From positions 62,001 through 126,000 of the forward strand of contig NZ_JAJSBI010000012.1 in assembly GCF_021261325.1 (NCBI RefSeq): a stretch of 64,000 bases of DNA, read 5' to 3'. A program made the translations under genes and the position numbers. The stretch comes from Streptomyces guryensis. GTDB lineage: Bacteria > Actinomycetota > Actinomycetes > Streptomycetales > Streptomycetaceae. Below are positions 22,382 through 29,686 of this stretch, in pieces (position 1 is the first letter of the stretch; each line of letters starts with the position of its first letter). The notes under the pieces are model-generated. The model saw only the letters and a list, made by a program, of their open reading frames with translations, made no database searches and was not told the DNA's origin.

Positions 22382-23344
22382 GTGCGCCTGTGGGGGTTCG
22401 TCGGCCCGGACTCCTCGGTGCCCTACGTCCACGACGGAACCGTTTACGTGGTCGGCTGTGGCCGCCTGCGGGCCGTCAGCGTGGCCGGCGGATTCTTCCG
22501 GTGGAGCACCGAAATCGGCCACCTCGCCCCTCCCACCGTGTCCGGTGACACCGTCTACCTCGCGGGCAAGGGCAGGTACGACGGGGACAAGTTCTTCGCC
22601 CTCGACACCGCCGACGGCCGGGTCCGCTGGCGCAGGCGGACCTCCGTGGTCTCGCTGACGCCGCCCGTCGTCGCGGACGGCCTGGTTCACCACGTCGACG
22701 GCAGCCGCCACCTCCGTACCTTCGACGCGGCGACCGGGCGCCGCCGTTGGCGGGTGAAGTACCGGCGCAACGGCGCGAACTTCGCGGGGCCCGTGCTGGC
22801 CGACGGCACGCTGTACGTCGTCGACGACGGGGGAACCGTCCGGGCACTCGACCCGGCCACGGGCGCCGTCCGCTGGCAGCGGCCGACCTCCGCCCGTGTG
22901 CCCCGCGCGCCCCTGGTCCACGACGGCACCCTGTATCTGGGCGGAGGCCATCTCCAGGAGGTGTACGCACTGGACGCAGCCACCGGCGAGCTGCGCTGGT
23001 CGGCGCAGCCCTACCTCGCCCGCACCGCCTTCGAGAGCACGCCGGCGATCCACGGCGACACCCTCTACATCACCGGCAGCGATCACCTGTACGCCCTGAA
23101 CGCGACCACCGGCGAAGCGCGATGGCGTGTTCCCGCTGACGGCGGCACCATCCGTTCCTCACCCGTGGTGGCCGACGGCAAGGTGTACCTCGGAAGCAGG
23201 CTGGGGCAGGTGTGCGCGATCAGTGCGGACAACGGCCAGGTCCGCTGGAAGGCGCAAGCGGGCGACAAACTCCGGTCCCTGGTGGTGGCCGGTGGTCTCG
23301 TCTACGTGACCTGCGGAGACAGCCTCTACACGATGGAGGCGTAG
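22382..23344 (+). CDS. PQQ-type beta-propeller repeat protein
   Basis: 320 residues from the GTG at 22382, chosen because GGGAG lies 7 bases upstream; a GTG at 22361 is an alternative. The protein is a series of about seven repeats of the type D-G-T-V-Y-V-x-(8-15)-A-L-D-x-A-T-G-x-x-R-W (for example VVDDGGTVRALDPATGAVRW and LYALNATTGEARWRVPADGG). This is the bacterial PQQ/YWTD-like propeller often found at the C-terminus of Ser/Thr kinases. No kinase domain, signal peptide or membrane segment is present, so this is a free cytoplasmic propeller. Its binding partner is unknown. The last 19 bases overlap the convergent DUF397 gene. Confidence 0.75.
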   Translation: MRLWGFVGPDSSVPYVHDGTVYVVGCGRLRAVSVAGGFFRWSTEIGHLAPPTVSGDTVYLAGKGRYDGDKFFALDTADGRVRWRRRTSVVSLTPPVVADGLVHHVDGSRHLRTFDAATGRRRWRVKYRRNGANFAGPVLADGTLYVVDDGGTVRALDPATGAVRWQRPTSARVPRAPLVHDGTLYLGGGHLQEVYALDAATGELRWSAQPYLARTAFESTPAIHGDTLYITGSDHLYALNATTGEARWRVPADGGTIRSSPVVADGKVYLGSRLGQVCAISADNGQVRWKAQAGDKLRSLVVAGGLVYVTCGDSLYTMEA

Positions 23345-23592
23345 GTGGTGTGCCCCTCCTGCCGAGCGAGCCCGACGAAGGCCGCCCAAGTGCCCGGCGA
23401 CACGGTGAGGTTGGGGCCGGTGTTCTTGGAATCGCGGATGTGGACGGCGGAGGGCTGGGTGGCGACCTCGATGCAGTCGCCGCCCTGGCTGCCGCTGTAG
23501 CTGGACTTGCGCCAGTCGTGAGCGACCTCGATGCAGTTGCCGCCCTCGTTGCTGCTGTAACTGGACTTGAACCACTGAAGTGCGGTGCTCAT
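23326..23592 (-). CDS. DUF397 protein (WhiJ/BldB-type small partner)
   Basis: 88 residues with a duplicated N-terminal motif: WFKSSYSSNEGGNCIEVA and WRKSSYSGSQGGDCIEVA, then VHIRDSKNTGP and a C-terminal helix. DUF397 proteins are abundant in Streptomyces and are normally encoded next to a helix-turn-helix/DUF5753 regulator with which they act. That partner's coding end overlaps this start as ATGA, but the partner is truncated. This gene may therefore be an orphan left after the deletion. The motif duplication within one protein is less common than single copies. Confidence 0.85.
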   Translation of the reverse strand: MSTALQWFKSSYSSNEGGNCIEVAHDWRKSSYSGSQGGDCIEVATQPSAVHIRDSKNTGPNLTVSPGTWAAFVGLARQEGHTTYASIV

Positions 23593-23818
23593 CGGTCTCC
23601 TAGCAATCCATGCAAGAGGCGCACGCTCTCGCCCGTGGAGAGAGCCTGTGACCGCAGCATTCCATACTTCAGTTGATAGTCACTGACCTCGTCTGGATCC
23701 TCGACGAGGAAGCTGGCGCGCTGTACCTCCAGGTAGACGAGGGGTTGGTGGTCGGGGGTTTCCAGCAGTGTCATCGGGCCCGCCAGACCGGCGTGGGGCA
23801 TCCGGTCCATGGGCATGA
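23589..23818 (-). pseudogene. Truncated helix-turn-helix/DUF5753 regulator (C-terminal fragment)
   Basis: The minus-strand frame ending at 23589 reads MPMDRMPHAGLAGPMTLLE, then QPLVYLEVQRASFLVEDPDE, then SDYQLKYGMLRSQALS and a final LLHGLLGD. This is the last 75 or so residues of the DUF5753 ligand-like domain that follows an XRE-type DNA-binding domain, about a quarter of the normal protein. Upstream of MPMDR the sequence switches to the opposite strand's GH3 gene. The DNA-binding domain is gone. The stop overlaps DUF397 by 4 bases, as in intact pairs. Confidence 0.75.
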
Positions 23819-25250
23819 AGTCGGCGACGGCGGCACCGAGTACGGCTCCTCCACCACCGGCACGTACACCATCGACCAGGGCGTCACCAAGGTCACCCGG
23901 CAGCAGCTGGAGGCCGTCCACCTGGCGCCGTACCGGACGGCCGTCGAACGCGGCATCGGCACGGTCATGCCCTCGTACTCCTCGCTCGACATCCTCGGCG
24001 ACGGACAGGGCCCGGTGAAGATGCACGCCCGCGGCGACATGATCAACGGCGTGCTCAAGGGGCGGATGGGCTTCGATGGATTCGTCATCAGCGACTGGAA
24101 CGCCATCGACCAGCTCCCCGGCGACTATTCCTCCCACGTCCGCACGTCCGTCGACGCGGGCGTCGACATGATGATGGTGCCGTACTCGTACAAGGACTTC
24201 ACCGCGCAGCTCGTCGACGAGGTGCGGGCCGGGCGGATCAGCGAGCGGCGGATCGACGACGCCGTGTCGCGCATCCTCACGCAGAAGTTCCGGCTCGGGC
24301 TCTTCGAGCACCCGTACGCCGACACCGCCCACGCCCCGCAGATCGGCTCCGCCGCGCACCGCGCCGTCGCCCGGCAGGCCGCCGCCGAGTCGCAGGTGCT
24401 GCTGAAGAACAGCGGTGGGGTGCTCCCGCTGAAGAGGGGCCAGAAGGTGTACGTGGCCGGGTCCAACGCCGACGACCTCGGCAACCAGACCGGCGGCTGG
24501 ACCGTCACCTGGCAGGGCGCGTCCGGTACCCACACCCAGGGCACGACGATCCTCGACGGGATGCGCAGGGACGGAGACGTCACCTACTCCAAGGACGCCT
24601 CCGCGCCCACGGCCGGCTACGACGTCGGCGTGGTCGTGGTCGGCGAGACCCCCTACGCCGAGGGCGTCGGTGACGTCGGCAACGGGCACGACATGCAGCT
24701 CTCCGCCGCCGACAAGGCCGCCGTCGACAAGGTGTGCGCGGCCATGAAGTGCGCGGTGCTGATCGTCTCCGGGCGCCCGCAGCTGATCGGCGACCGGCTC
24801 GGCGAGATCGACGGCCTGGTCGCCTCCTGGCTGCCGGGCACGGAGGGCGACGGGGTGGCCGACGTGCTGTACGGCAAACGCCCCTTCACCGGTCAACTCC
24901 CGGTCACCTGGCCCCGGTCCGAGGCCCAGCTGCCGATCAACGTCGGCGACACGACGTACGACCCGCAGTTCCCGTACGGCTGGGGTCTGACCACGCTGAC
25001 CAAGGCGCCGGAGGGCGGCGCGGTGACCCTGAAGGCCCTCGCGGTGGCCGCCGCCGTGGCCGAGAAGGCGGGCGCGGGCGACACCGGCCGCGCGCTCGTC
25101 ACCAAGGCCCGGCTGATCGTCCAGCAGAAGGCGGGCACGAGCATCACCGAGGCGGTGGCGAAACCCTTCGCCGACGCGGATCACCTCTCGCTCACCGGAC
25201 GGTACGGGGCGGCCGTGGAGAAGCTGATCACGGCCTACCGGGCCGCCTGA
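23818..25250 (+). pseudogene. 5'-truncated GH3 family glycoside hydrolase (beta-glucosidase type)
   Basis: About 477 codons matching the second half of a secreted GH3 enzyme. It opens abruptly at VGDGGTEYGSSTTGTYTIDQ, normally about residue 250, and continues with RGIGTVMPSYSSL, GFDGFVISDWNAIDQLPGDY (carrying the catalytic Asp), the second domain QVLLKNSGGVLPLKRGQK, GNGHDMQLS and FPYGWGLTTL. The signal peptide and the first half of the barrel are missing, and no start codon or ribosome site is seen at the joint. The frame stays open to 25250, so the loss is recent or the fragment is still translated from an unknown start. Confidence 0.8.
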
Positions 25251-25308
25251 GGAGGACGCCACCCGCCACTTTCACCTGAACGGATGACCTGTTTTGGGAG
25301 GCTTCGGG

Positions 25309-25314
25309 TAGCTT
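25309..25314 (+). promoter_or_regulatory. -10 box of a leaderless transcript
   Basis: TAGCTT ends exactly 6 bases before the ATG at 25321. ATGACC (25284-25289) is a possible -35 box with a 19-base spacer. Confidence 0.4.
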
Positions 25315-25320
25315 CGAACC

Positions 25321-26679
25321 ATGAAGGCCGTCGTACGGACCCGAAGCCTCCCGGGGCTGCTCCTGGCCCTGCTGCTCGCCGCCCTGACCGTACTGTCGGC
25401 GGGCTCCCCGCCGGCCTCCGCCGCCACTAGCGTCTCGACCGTCGCCGAGGCCCTGCGCAAGAGCCCGGTCTACGTCGACCCGGCGGCGAGCGCCCAGCTG
25501 TCCTCCGCCGACGCGCACGCCCTCGCCGAGCAGATCAAGCACGCCGACAAACCGCTCTTCGTCGCGGTCCTCCCCGCGGGCTACCCCACGGCGAACCTCT
25601 TCCAGAACCTCCGCACCGCCACCGGCATCACCGGCCTGTACGCGATCCGCCTGGGTGACCGCTTCGACGCGAGGGCCGACTCCTCCGTCCTGCCGCGCAC
25701 CGCCGTACAGAACCTCGTCACCAGCGTCCAGGGCGAGAAGAACGCCAAGACCCAGCTGACCGACTTCACCCACGGCGCCCTCACCAACATGGGCGGCTCC
25801 GCCCCGTCGAGCTGGGGCTCCTCCTCCGGCGGCGGCGGGGTGTCGTACACCGCGCTGATCACCGCGGGCGCGGTGCTGGTGGCGGGCGGCGCGGGCGTCT
25901 ACACGCTGGTGCGACGGGGCCGGCGCCGCAGGGCCGAGGAGCAGCGGGCCGCGCTGGACCGGCTCCGGGTCGTCGTCGACGAGGACATCACCGCCTTCGG
26001 CGAGGAGCTGGACCGCCTCGACTTCCACCCGGCGGAGGCGGGCGCCGACGACGCCATGCGCGCGGACTACGAACGGGCGCTGGACGCCTACGAGCAGGCG
26101 AAGTCGTTCATGGCCGCCGCCACGAAACCCGAGGACGTCCGCGCCGTCACCCAGGCACTGGAGGACGGCCGCTTCTCGCTGGCCCTGCTCACCGCCCGCC
26201 GCGAGGGCCGCCCCCTGCCCGAGCGCCGGCCGCCCTGCTTCTTCGACCCACGCCACGGCCCCTCCGTCACCGACGCCGGCTGGATGCCGCCGGGCGGCGC
26301 CCCGCGCGAGGTCCCGGTCTGCGCGGCCGACGCCACCCGTCTCGCCGACGGCCGCGACCCCGTCGTCCGCGAGGTCGACACCGATCAGGGCCGCCGCCCC
26401 TACTGGGACGCGGGCCCCGCCTACGGCCCCTGGGCGGGCGGCTACTTCGGCGGCGGCCTGCTGCCCGGCCTGCTGGTCGGCACGATGCTGGGCAGCATGA
26501 TGGCGACCCCGTCGTACGCGGCCGACTACGGCTCCGGATACGGGGACTTCGGCGGCGGATACGACGGCGGAGACGTCTCCGGCGCTGACTTCGACCCCGG
26601 CGACTTCGGCGGCGGGTTCGGCGACGGCGGCGGAGGGGACTTCGGGGGCGGCGGCGGGGACTTCGGCGGAGGCTTCTGA
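25321..26679 (+). CDS. Secreted/membrane-anchored protein with Gly-rich tail
   Basis: 452 residues. A signal peptide (LLLALLLAALTVLSAG, cleavage near ASAA) is followed by an extracytoplasmic domain of about 130 residues with a regular alpha/beta pattern (SPVYVDPAASAQLSSADAHAL, KPLFVAVLPAGYP, GLYAIRLGDRFD). A Ser/Gly linker leads to a membrane segment near residue 180 (YTALITAGAVLVAGGAGVY). The cytoplasmic part has a helical stretch, a short hydrophobic GGGLLPGLLVGTMLGSMM, and a tail of GGG-D-F-GGG repeats. The layout resembles TPM-type or similar envelope proteins, but no family is certain. No ribosome site; the message appears leaderless. Confidence 0.6.
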   Translation: MKAVVRTRSLPGLLLALLLAALTVLSAGSPPASAATSVSTVAEALRKSPVYVDPAASAQLSSADAHALAEQIKHADKPLFVAVLPAGYPTANLFQNLRTATGITGLYAIRLGDRFDARADSSVLPRTAVQNLVTSVQGEKNAKTQLTDFTHGALTNMGGSAPSSWGSSSGGGGVSYTALITAGAVLVAGGAGVYTLVRRGRRRRAEEQRAALDRLRVVVDEDITAFGEELDRLDFHPAEAGADDAMRADYERALDAYEQAKSFMAAATKPEDVRAVTQALEDGRFSLALLTARREGRPLPERRPPCFFDPRHGPSVTDAGWMPPGGAPREVPVCAADATRLADGRDPVVREVDTDQGRRPYWDAGPAYGPWAGGYFGGGLLPGLLVGTMLGSMMATPSYAADYGSGYGDFGGGYDGGDVSGADFDPGDFGGGFGDGGGGDFGGGGGDFGGGF

Positions 26680-26683
26680 GACG

Positions 26684-27109
26684 TCAGACCTCCGCGTCCG
26701 CCAGCCGCTCCATCAGTGCCGCCGCCAGCTCCAGGACCCCCCGCTCCGTCGGGCTCAGCGACGCCAGCGCGCCGGACAGCCAGGCGTCCCGCTCGGCCAT
26801 GTCCCGCTCCACCCTCCGCAGTCCCTCCTCGGTCACCGACAGCACGGACTGCCGCCGGTCGGCCGTGCCCGGCTCCCGCGCGATCAGCCCCTCCGCCTCC
26901 AGCTCCGCGAAGACCCGGGTCAGCGACTGCGGCCGCTGCCGCTCGGCCGCCGCGACCTCACCGGGCGTGGCGGGCCCGTGCCGGTACAGGCGGCCCAGCA
27001 CCGACAACTGGTTGGGGCTGAGACACCCGTCGCCGCGCTCCTGCCGCAGCCGACGGTTGAGCCGGACGAGACCACTACGGATGCGGCTGGCTTCGGCAAG
27101 GTGCTCCAT
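26684..27109 (-). CDS. MarR-family regulator
   Basis: 141 residues with the winged helix fold: LRQERGDGCLSPNQLSVLGR, HGPATPGEVAAAERQRPQSL, TRVFAELEAEGLIAREPG, then the wing TADRRQSVLSVTEEGLRRV and C-terminal dimer helix. MarR proteins sense small phenolic or hydrophobic compounds and repress efflux genes. It is divergent from a FUSC-type transporter with 88 bases between starts. A perfect 7-bp inverted repeat in that gap is the likely operator. Its own start is followed upstream by a tandem 16-base duplication. Confidence 0.9.
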   Translation of the reverse strand: MEHLAEASRIRSGLVRLNRRLRQERGDGCLSPNQLSVLGRLYRHGPATPGEVAAAERQRPQSLTRVFAELEAEGLIAREPGTADRRQSVLSVTEEGLRRVERDMAERDAWLSGALASLSPTERGVLELAAALMERLADAEV

Positions 27110-27161
27110 GGCAGAGATCGTACGTGGCAGAGATCGTACGCGAGTACTTACTAATACTCGC
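27110..27161. promoter_or_regulatory. MarR/FUSC control region: tandem repeat and operator
   Basis: GGCAGAGATCGTACG occurs at 27110-27124 and again at 27126-27140. It is followed by GCGAGTA (27140-27146) and TACTCGC (27155-27161), a perfect 7-bp inverted repeat with an 8-base spacer, the size usual for MarR operators. The operator is centred about 47 bases upstream of the FUSC start. Confidence 0.6.
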
Positions 27162-27182
27162 TACCTGGATGCCGACAACACC

Positions 27183-27190
27183 TATAAACT
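27183..27190 (+). promoter_or_regulatory. -10 box of a leaderless FUSC transcript
   Basis: TATAAACT, strikingly A+T-rich here, ends 7 bases before the GTG at 27198. No ribosome site lies between. The MarR operator just upstream would cover the -35 region. Confidence 0.55.
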
Positions 27191-27197
27191 CCGACAG

Positions 27198-28358
27198 GTG
27201 ACCGGCAAACTTATACGCAACGCGTACGAAGCGGTGCTGACGATGACCGCCATGCTGCTCTGCTGGGCCGCCGCCCTCGTACTGGAGGGCACCGCCGGGC
27301 TGCACACCGACGTGCTCGTCCTCGCGGTCGCCCTGACACTCACCCTGTCCTCGACCCAGCGCACCGCCGACACCCGCCGCCGGCTCACCGCGCTGGTGGT
27401 GCTGCCTGTGACGGCCGGCGCGTCGATCTTCCTCGGCCGGCTGATCGCCGCCCACTACGCGATCGGTGCCGCCGTCTTCACCGTCGGCATCTCGCTGGCC
27501 ATCTGGATCCGCCGTTACGGCCCGGCCGCCGCGAAGGCCGGCACCCTGCTGACCCTCCCGCTCATCGCCCTCCTGGTCGTCCCGGGCCCCACGTTGCCGC
27601 CCGAGGCGCAGAGTGGGCTGGTGACCTGGTTCTGGTCGGCGCTGATCGGGGCGCTGGCGTGCTGCTCGGTCTGGCTGGTGCAGGGGCTGGGGGACCGGTA
27701 CGGGCCCTGGCGCGCCGAGCCGGTCCCCGAGCAGCCGCCGCGCCGCTCCCGACTCCACCCCCGTCCGAGCACCCGCATGGCCCTGCAGATGGCGGCCGGC
27801 ATCGCCACCGCCTTCGCCGTCGGCCACCTGCTCTTCGACGACCACTGGCCCTGGGTGGTCCTCACGGCGTACGTCGCAGCGAGCGGCAACCGCGGCCGGA
27901 ACGACGTGCTGCGCAAGGGGGTCGAGCGTCTCGCCGGGGCCTGCGTAGGTACGCTGCTGGCGGTGGGCGTGGCGGCGGCCGGGGTCACCGGCCACGCCGC
28001 CGTGGCGCTGATGTTCGCCGTCCTCGCGGTCGCGCTGTGGCTGCGCCCGCTCCGCTACGCCTACTGGGCGGCGGGCATGACCTGCGCCCTCTCCCTCCTC
28101 CTCGGCTACTTCGGCCAGAACGCCCAGCACCTGCTGCCGACCCGCCTGGAGGGCATCGCCGTCGGCGCGGTCCTGTCGGTGGCCTCGGCGTGGTGGCTGC
28201 TGCCGGTGCCGCGCGGGCGGGCGACGGCGGCACAGATTGCTCCGACCGATGTCCAACGGCCCCACGCGCTCCTACTCTTGGGGAGTGGTGACCGCGCCCG
28301 ATGGGGACGAACGGGAACTCGTCGAGGGCTTCGGCGACGATCGGCCGCTGCTCGGTGA
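27198..28358 (+). CDS. FUSC-family membrane transporter
   Basis: 386 residues from the GTG at 27198. Two sets of membrane segments (about residues 10-140 and 195-335) are separated by a cytoplasmic linker with EPVPEQPPRRSRLHPRP. The second set contains the FUSC pattern DHWPWVVLTAYVAAS, RGRNDVLRKGVERLAGACVG and LRPLRYAYWAAGMT. The family includes aromatic acid exporters such as AaeB; substrates of actinobacterial members are unknown. The MarR neighbour suggests induction by a toxic organic acid. The last 110 bases overlap the next gene in another frame, so the annotated C-terminus may be too long to be functional sequence. Confidence 0.8.
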   Translation: MTGKLIRNAYEAVLTMTAMLLCWAAALVLEGTAGLHTDVLVLAVALTLTLSSTQRTADTRRRLTALVVLPVTAGASIFLGRLIAAHYAIGAAVFTVGISLAIWIRRYGPAAAKAGTLLTLPLIALLVVPGPTLPPEAQSGLVTWFWSALIGALACCSVWLVQGLGDRYGPWRAEPVPEQPPRRSRLHPRPSTRMALQMAAGIATAFAVGHLLFDDHWPWVVLTAYVAASGNRGRNDVLRKGVERLAGACVGTLLAVGVAAAGVTGHAAVALMFAVLAVALWLRPLRYAYWAAGMTCALSLLLGYFGQNAQHLLPTRLEGIAVGAVLSVASAWWLLPVPRGRATAAQIAPTDVQRPHALLLLGSGDRARWGRTGTRRGLRRRSAAAR

Positions 28359-28833
28359 GCGGTGGCGGGCGTTGTCGCGCCGGGTCCGGGTGACGGTCGT
28401 CGGGTCGCTCTGCGCGGTCCTGCTGGGCGCGCTAATCGGATACGTCGTCGCCACGCGCCCGCCGCCCGACCCGGTCGCCGCCACGAGTGTCCGGATCACC
28501 GCTGTGGAGATGCCGCGGCGCTACACCCTGGACCTCGGCATCACCCTCCGCGTCGCCTCCGCCGCTCCCGTCACCCTCACGGGGACGAGGCAGGGTTACG
28601 ACGGCTTCCTGCCGACCCTGCCCGTATCCGGCGCCGCGCTCCTGCCCGGTCAGGCGCGCATCCTGCACACCCGCCTGAACGTCTACTGCCAGCTGCCCCT
28701 GCCACCGCAGGGAACGCCCCTGCTGTTCGTGACCGTGCGCAACGCCCGCCGCGAGGGCCGGGCACCGGTCGTGCCCACCGCGGCGCAACTCGCCGGCATC
28801 GACCACGCCGTGCAGCAGATCTGCCGACGGTGA
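28249..28833 (+). CDS. Single-pass membrane protein, unknown function
   Basis: 194 residues from the ATG at 28249 (MSNGPTRSYSWGVVTAPDGD). Other starts are possible because none has a good ribosome site. A charged N-terminal cytoplasmic part of about 45 residues is followed by one membrane segment (VTVVGSLCAVLLGALIGYVV) and an extracytoplasmic domain of about 125 residues rich in beta-prone sequence (YTLDLGITLRVASAAPVTL, LLPGQARILHTRLNVYCQL). It has two Cys in the outer domain, which could form a disulfide. The start overlaps the FUSC gene by 110 bases, suggesting co-expression. Confidence 0.55.
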   Translation: MSNGPTRSYSWGVVTAPDGDERELVEGFGDDRPLLGERWRALSRRVRVTVVGSLCAVLLGALIGYVVATRPPPDPVAATSVRITAVEMPRRYTLDLGITLRVASAAPVTLTGTRQGYDGFLPTLPVSGAALLPGQARILHTRLNVYCQLPLPPQGTPLLFVTVRNARREGRAPVVPTAAQLAGIDHAVQQICRR

Positions 28834-28965
28834 CCGCGTCCGCCACCGGTCCTGCGTGAGTGGCCCCGGGCCTGCGCAGTCCGTGACCGACCGGGCCGAG
28901 CTCGGCCGAGCGCCCGTCCCCTGATGGAGGGGACGGGCGTGCTCAGGCGCGGATGCAGTGAAGGC

Positions 28966-29520
28966 TCAGGCGTTCTTGATCGCCGAGATGTCGAAGTTCA
29001 GCTTGATCTTGTCGGAGATCAGCACACCACCCGTCTCCAGGGCCGCGTTCCACGTCAGACCCCACTCGGAGCGCTTGATCTCCGCCTTGCCCTCGAAGCC
29101 CACGCGCTCGTTGCCGAAGGGGTCCTTCGCGGCGCCGTTGAACTCGAGGTCGATGGTGAGCGGCTTGGTGGTGCCGAGGATCGTCAGATCGCCGGTGATG
29201 CGGTAGTCCTCGCCGCCGAGGGCCTCCGCGGAGGTCGAGCGGAACGTCATGGTCGGGAACTCGTCCGTCTTGAAGAAGTCCGCGCTCTTGAGGTGACCGT
29301 CGCGGTCGGCGGACCCGGTGTCGATGCTCTCCATCTTGACGTCGATGGAGGCCGTCGACGCGGCCGGGTTGCCGCCGTCCAGGTGCAGTGACCCGCTGAA
29401 GTCGAGGAACTTGCCCTTGACATTGGTGACCATGGCGTGCCGGACGGTGAAGCCGATGGTGGAGTGGGCCGTGTCGATCGCGTAGTCGCCGGTCAGCGCG
29501 GTCAGGTCGGTGTTCGCCAT
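28966..29520 (-). CDS. YceI-family protein
   Basis: 184 residues. YceI-like lipocalin barrel that binds a polyisoprenoid or similar lipid: TGDYAIDTAHSTIGFTVRHA, KGKFLDFSGSL, ASIDVKMESIDTGSADRDGH, FPTMTFRST, ITGDLTILGTTKPLTIDLEF, GFEGKAEIKRSEWGL. No signal peptide is present, unlike the periplasmic E. coli protein, so it is cytoplasmic. AAGGAG lies 6 bases before the ATG. Repeated GTTGAAC elements precede it. Its physiological role in actinobacteria is not established. Confidence 0.9.
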   Translation of the reverse strand: MANTDLTALTGDYAIDTAHSTIGFTVRHAMVTNVKGKFLDFSGSLHLDGGNPAASTASIDVKMESIDTGSADRDGHLKSADFFKTDEFPTMTFRSTSAEALGGEDYRITGDLTILGTTKPLTIDLEFNGAAKDPFGNERVGFEGKAEIKRSEWGLTWNAALETGGVLISDKIKLNFDISAIKNA

Positions 29521-29551
29521 GACGTACTCCTTGGGTCTTCGGGTCCAGTAA

Positions 29552-29573
29552 GTTGAACGTTGAACTACTCAAC
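29552..29573 (-). promoter_or_regulatory. Repeat operator in front of the YceI gene
   Basis: GTTGAAC is repeated head to tail at 29552-29558 and 29559-29565. GTTGA (29559-29563) and TCAAC (29569-29573) form an inverted repeat. On the coding strand TTGAGT and TACTGG, 16 bases apart, could be the -35 and -10 boxes, which would put the repeats inside the promoter spacer. Confidence 0.4.
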
Positions 29574-29686
29574 GGAATCGACCGTAGACCTATTCCTTTC
29601 AAGTTTCAACATAAACCGCAAAGTGTTGGCGTGGTTACGCTGAGGTGGTAGATGCCCATGGCATGACCACACACCGCAGGGGCTCC

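Noticed and set aside
20561..23086. 841-codon minus-strand open frame across cimA and the propeller gene
   Set aside because: Shadow of cimA with GC-skewed composition, no domain features, and it spans two unrelated genes on the other strand.
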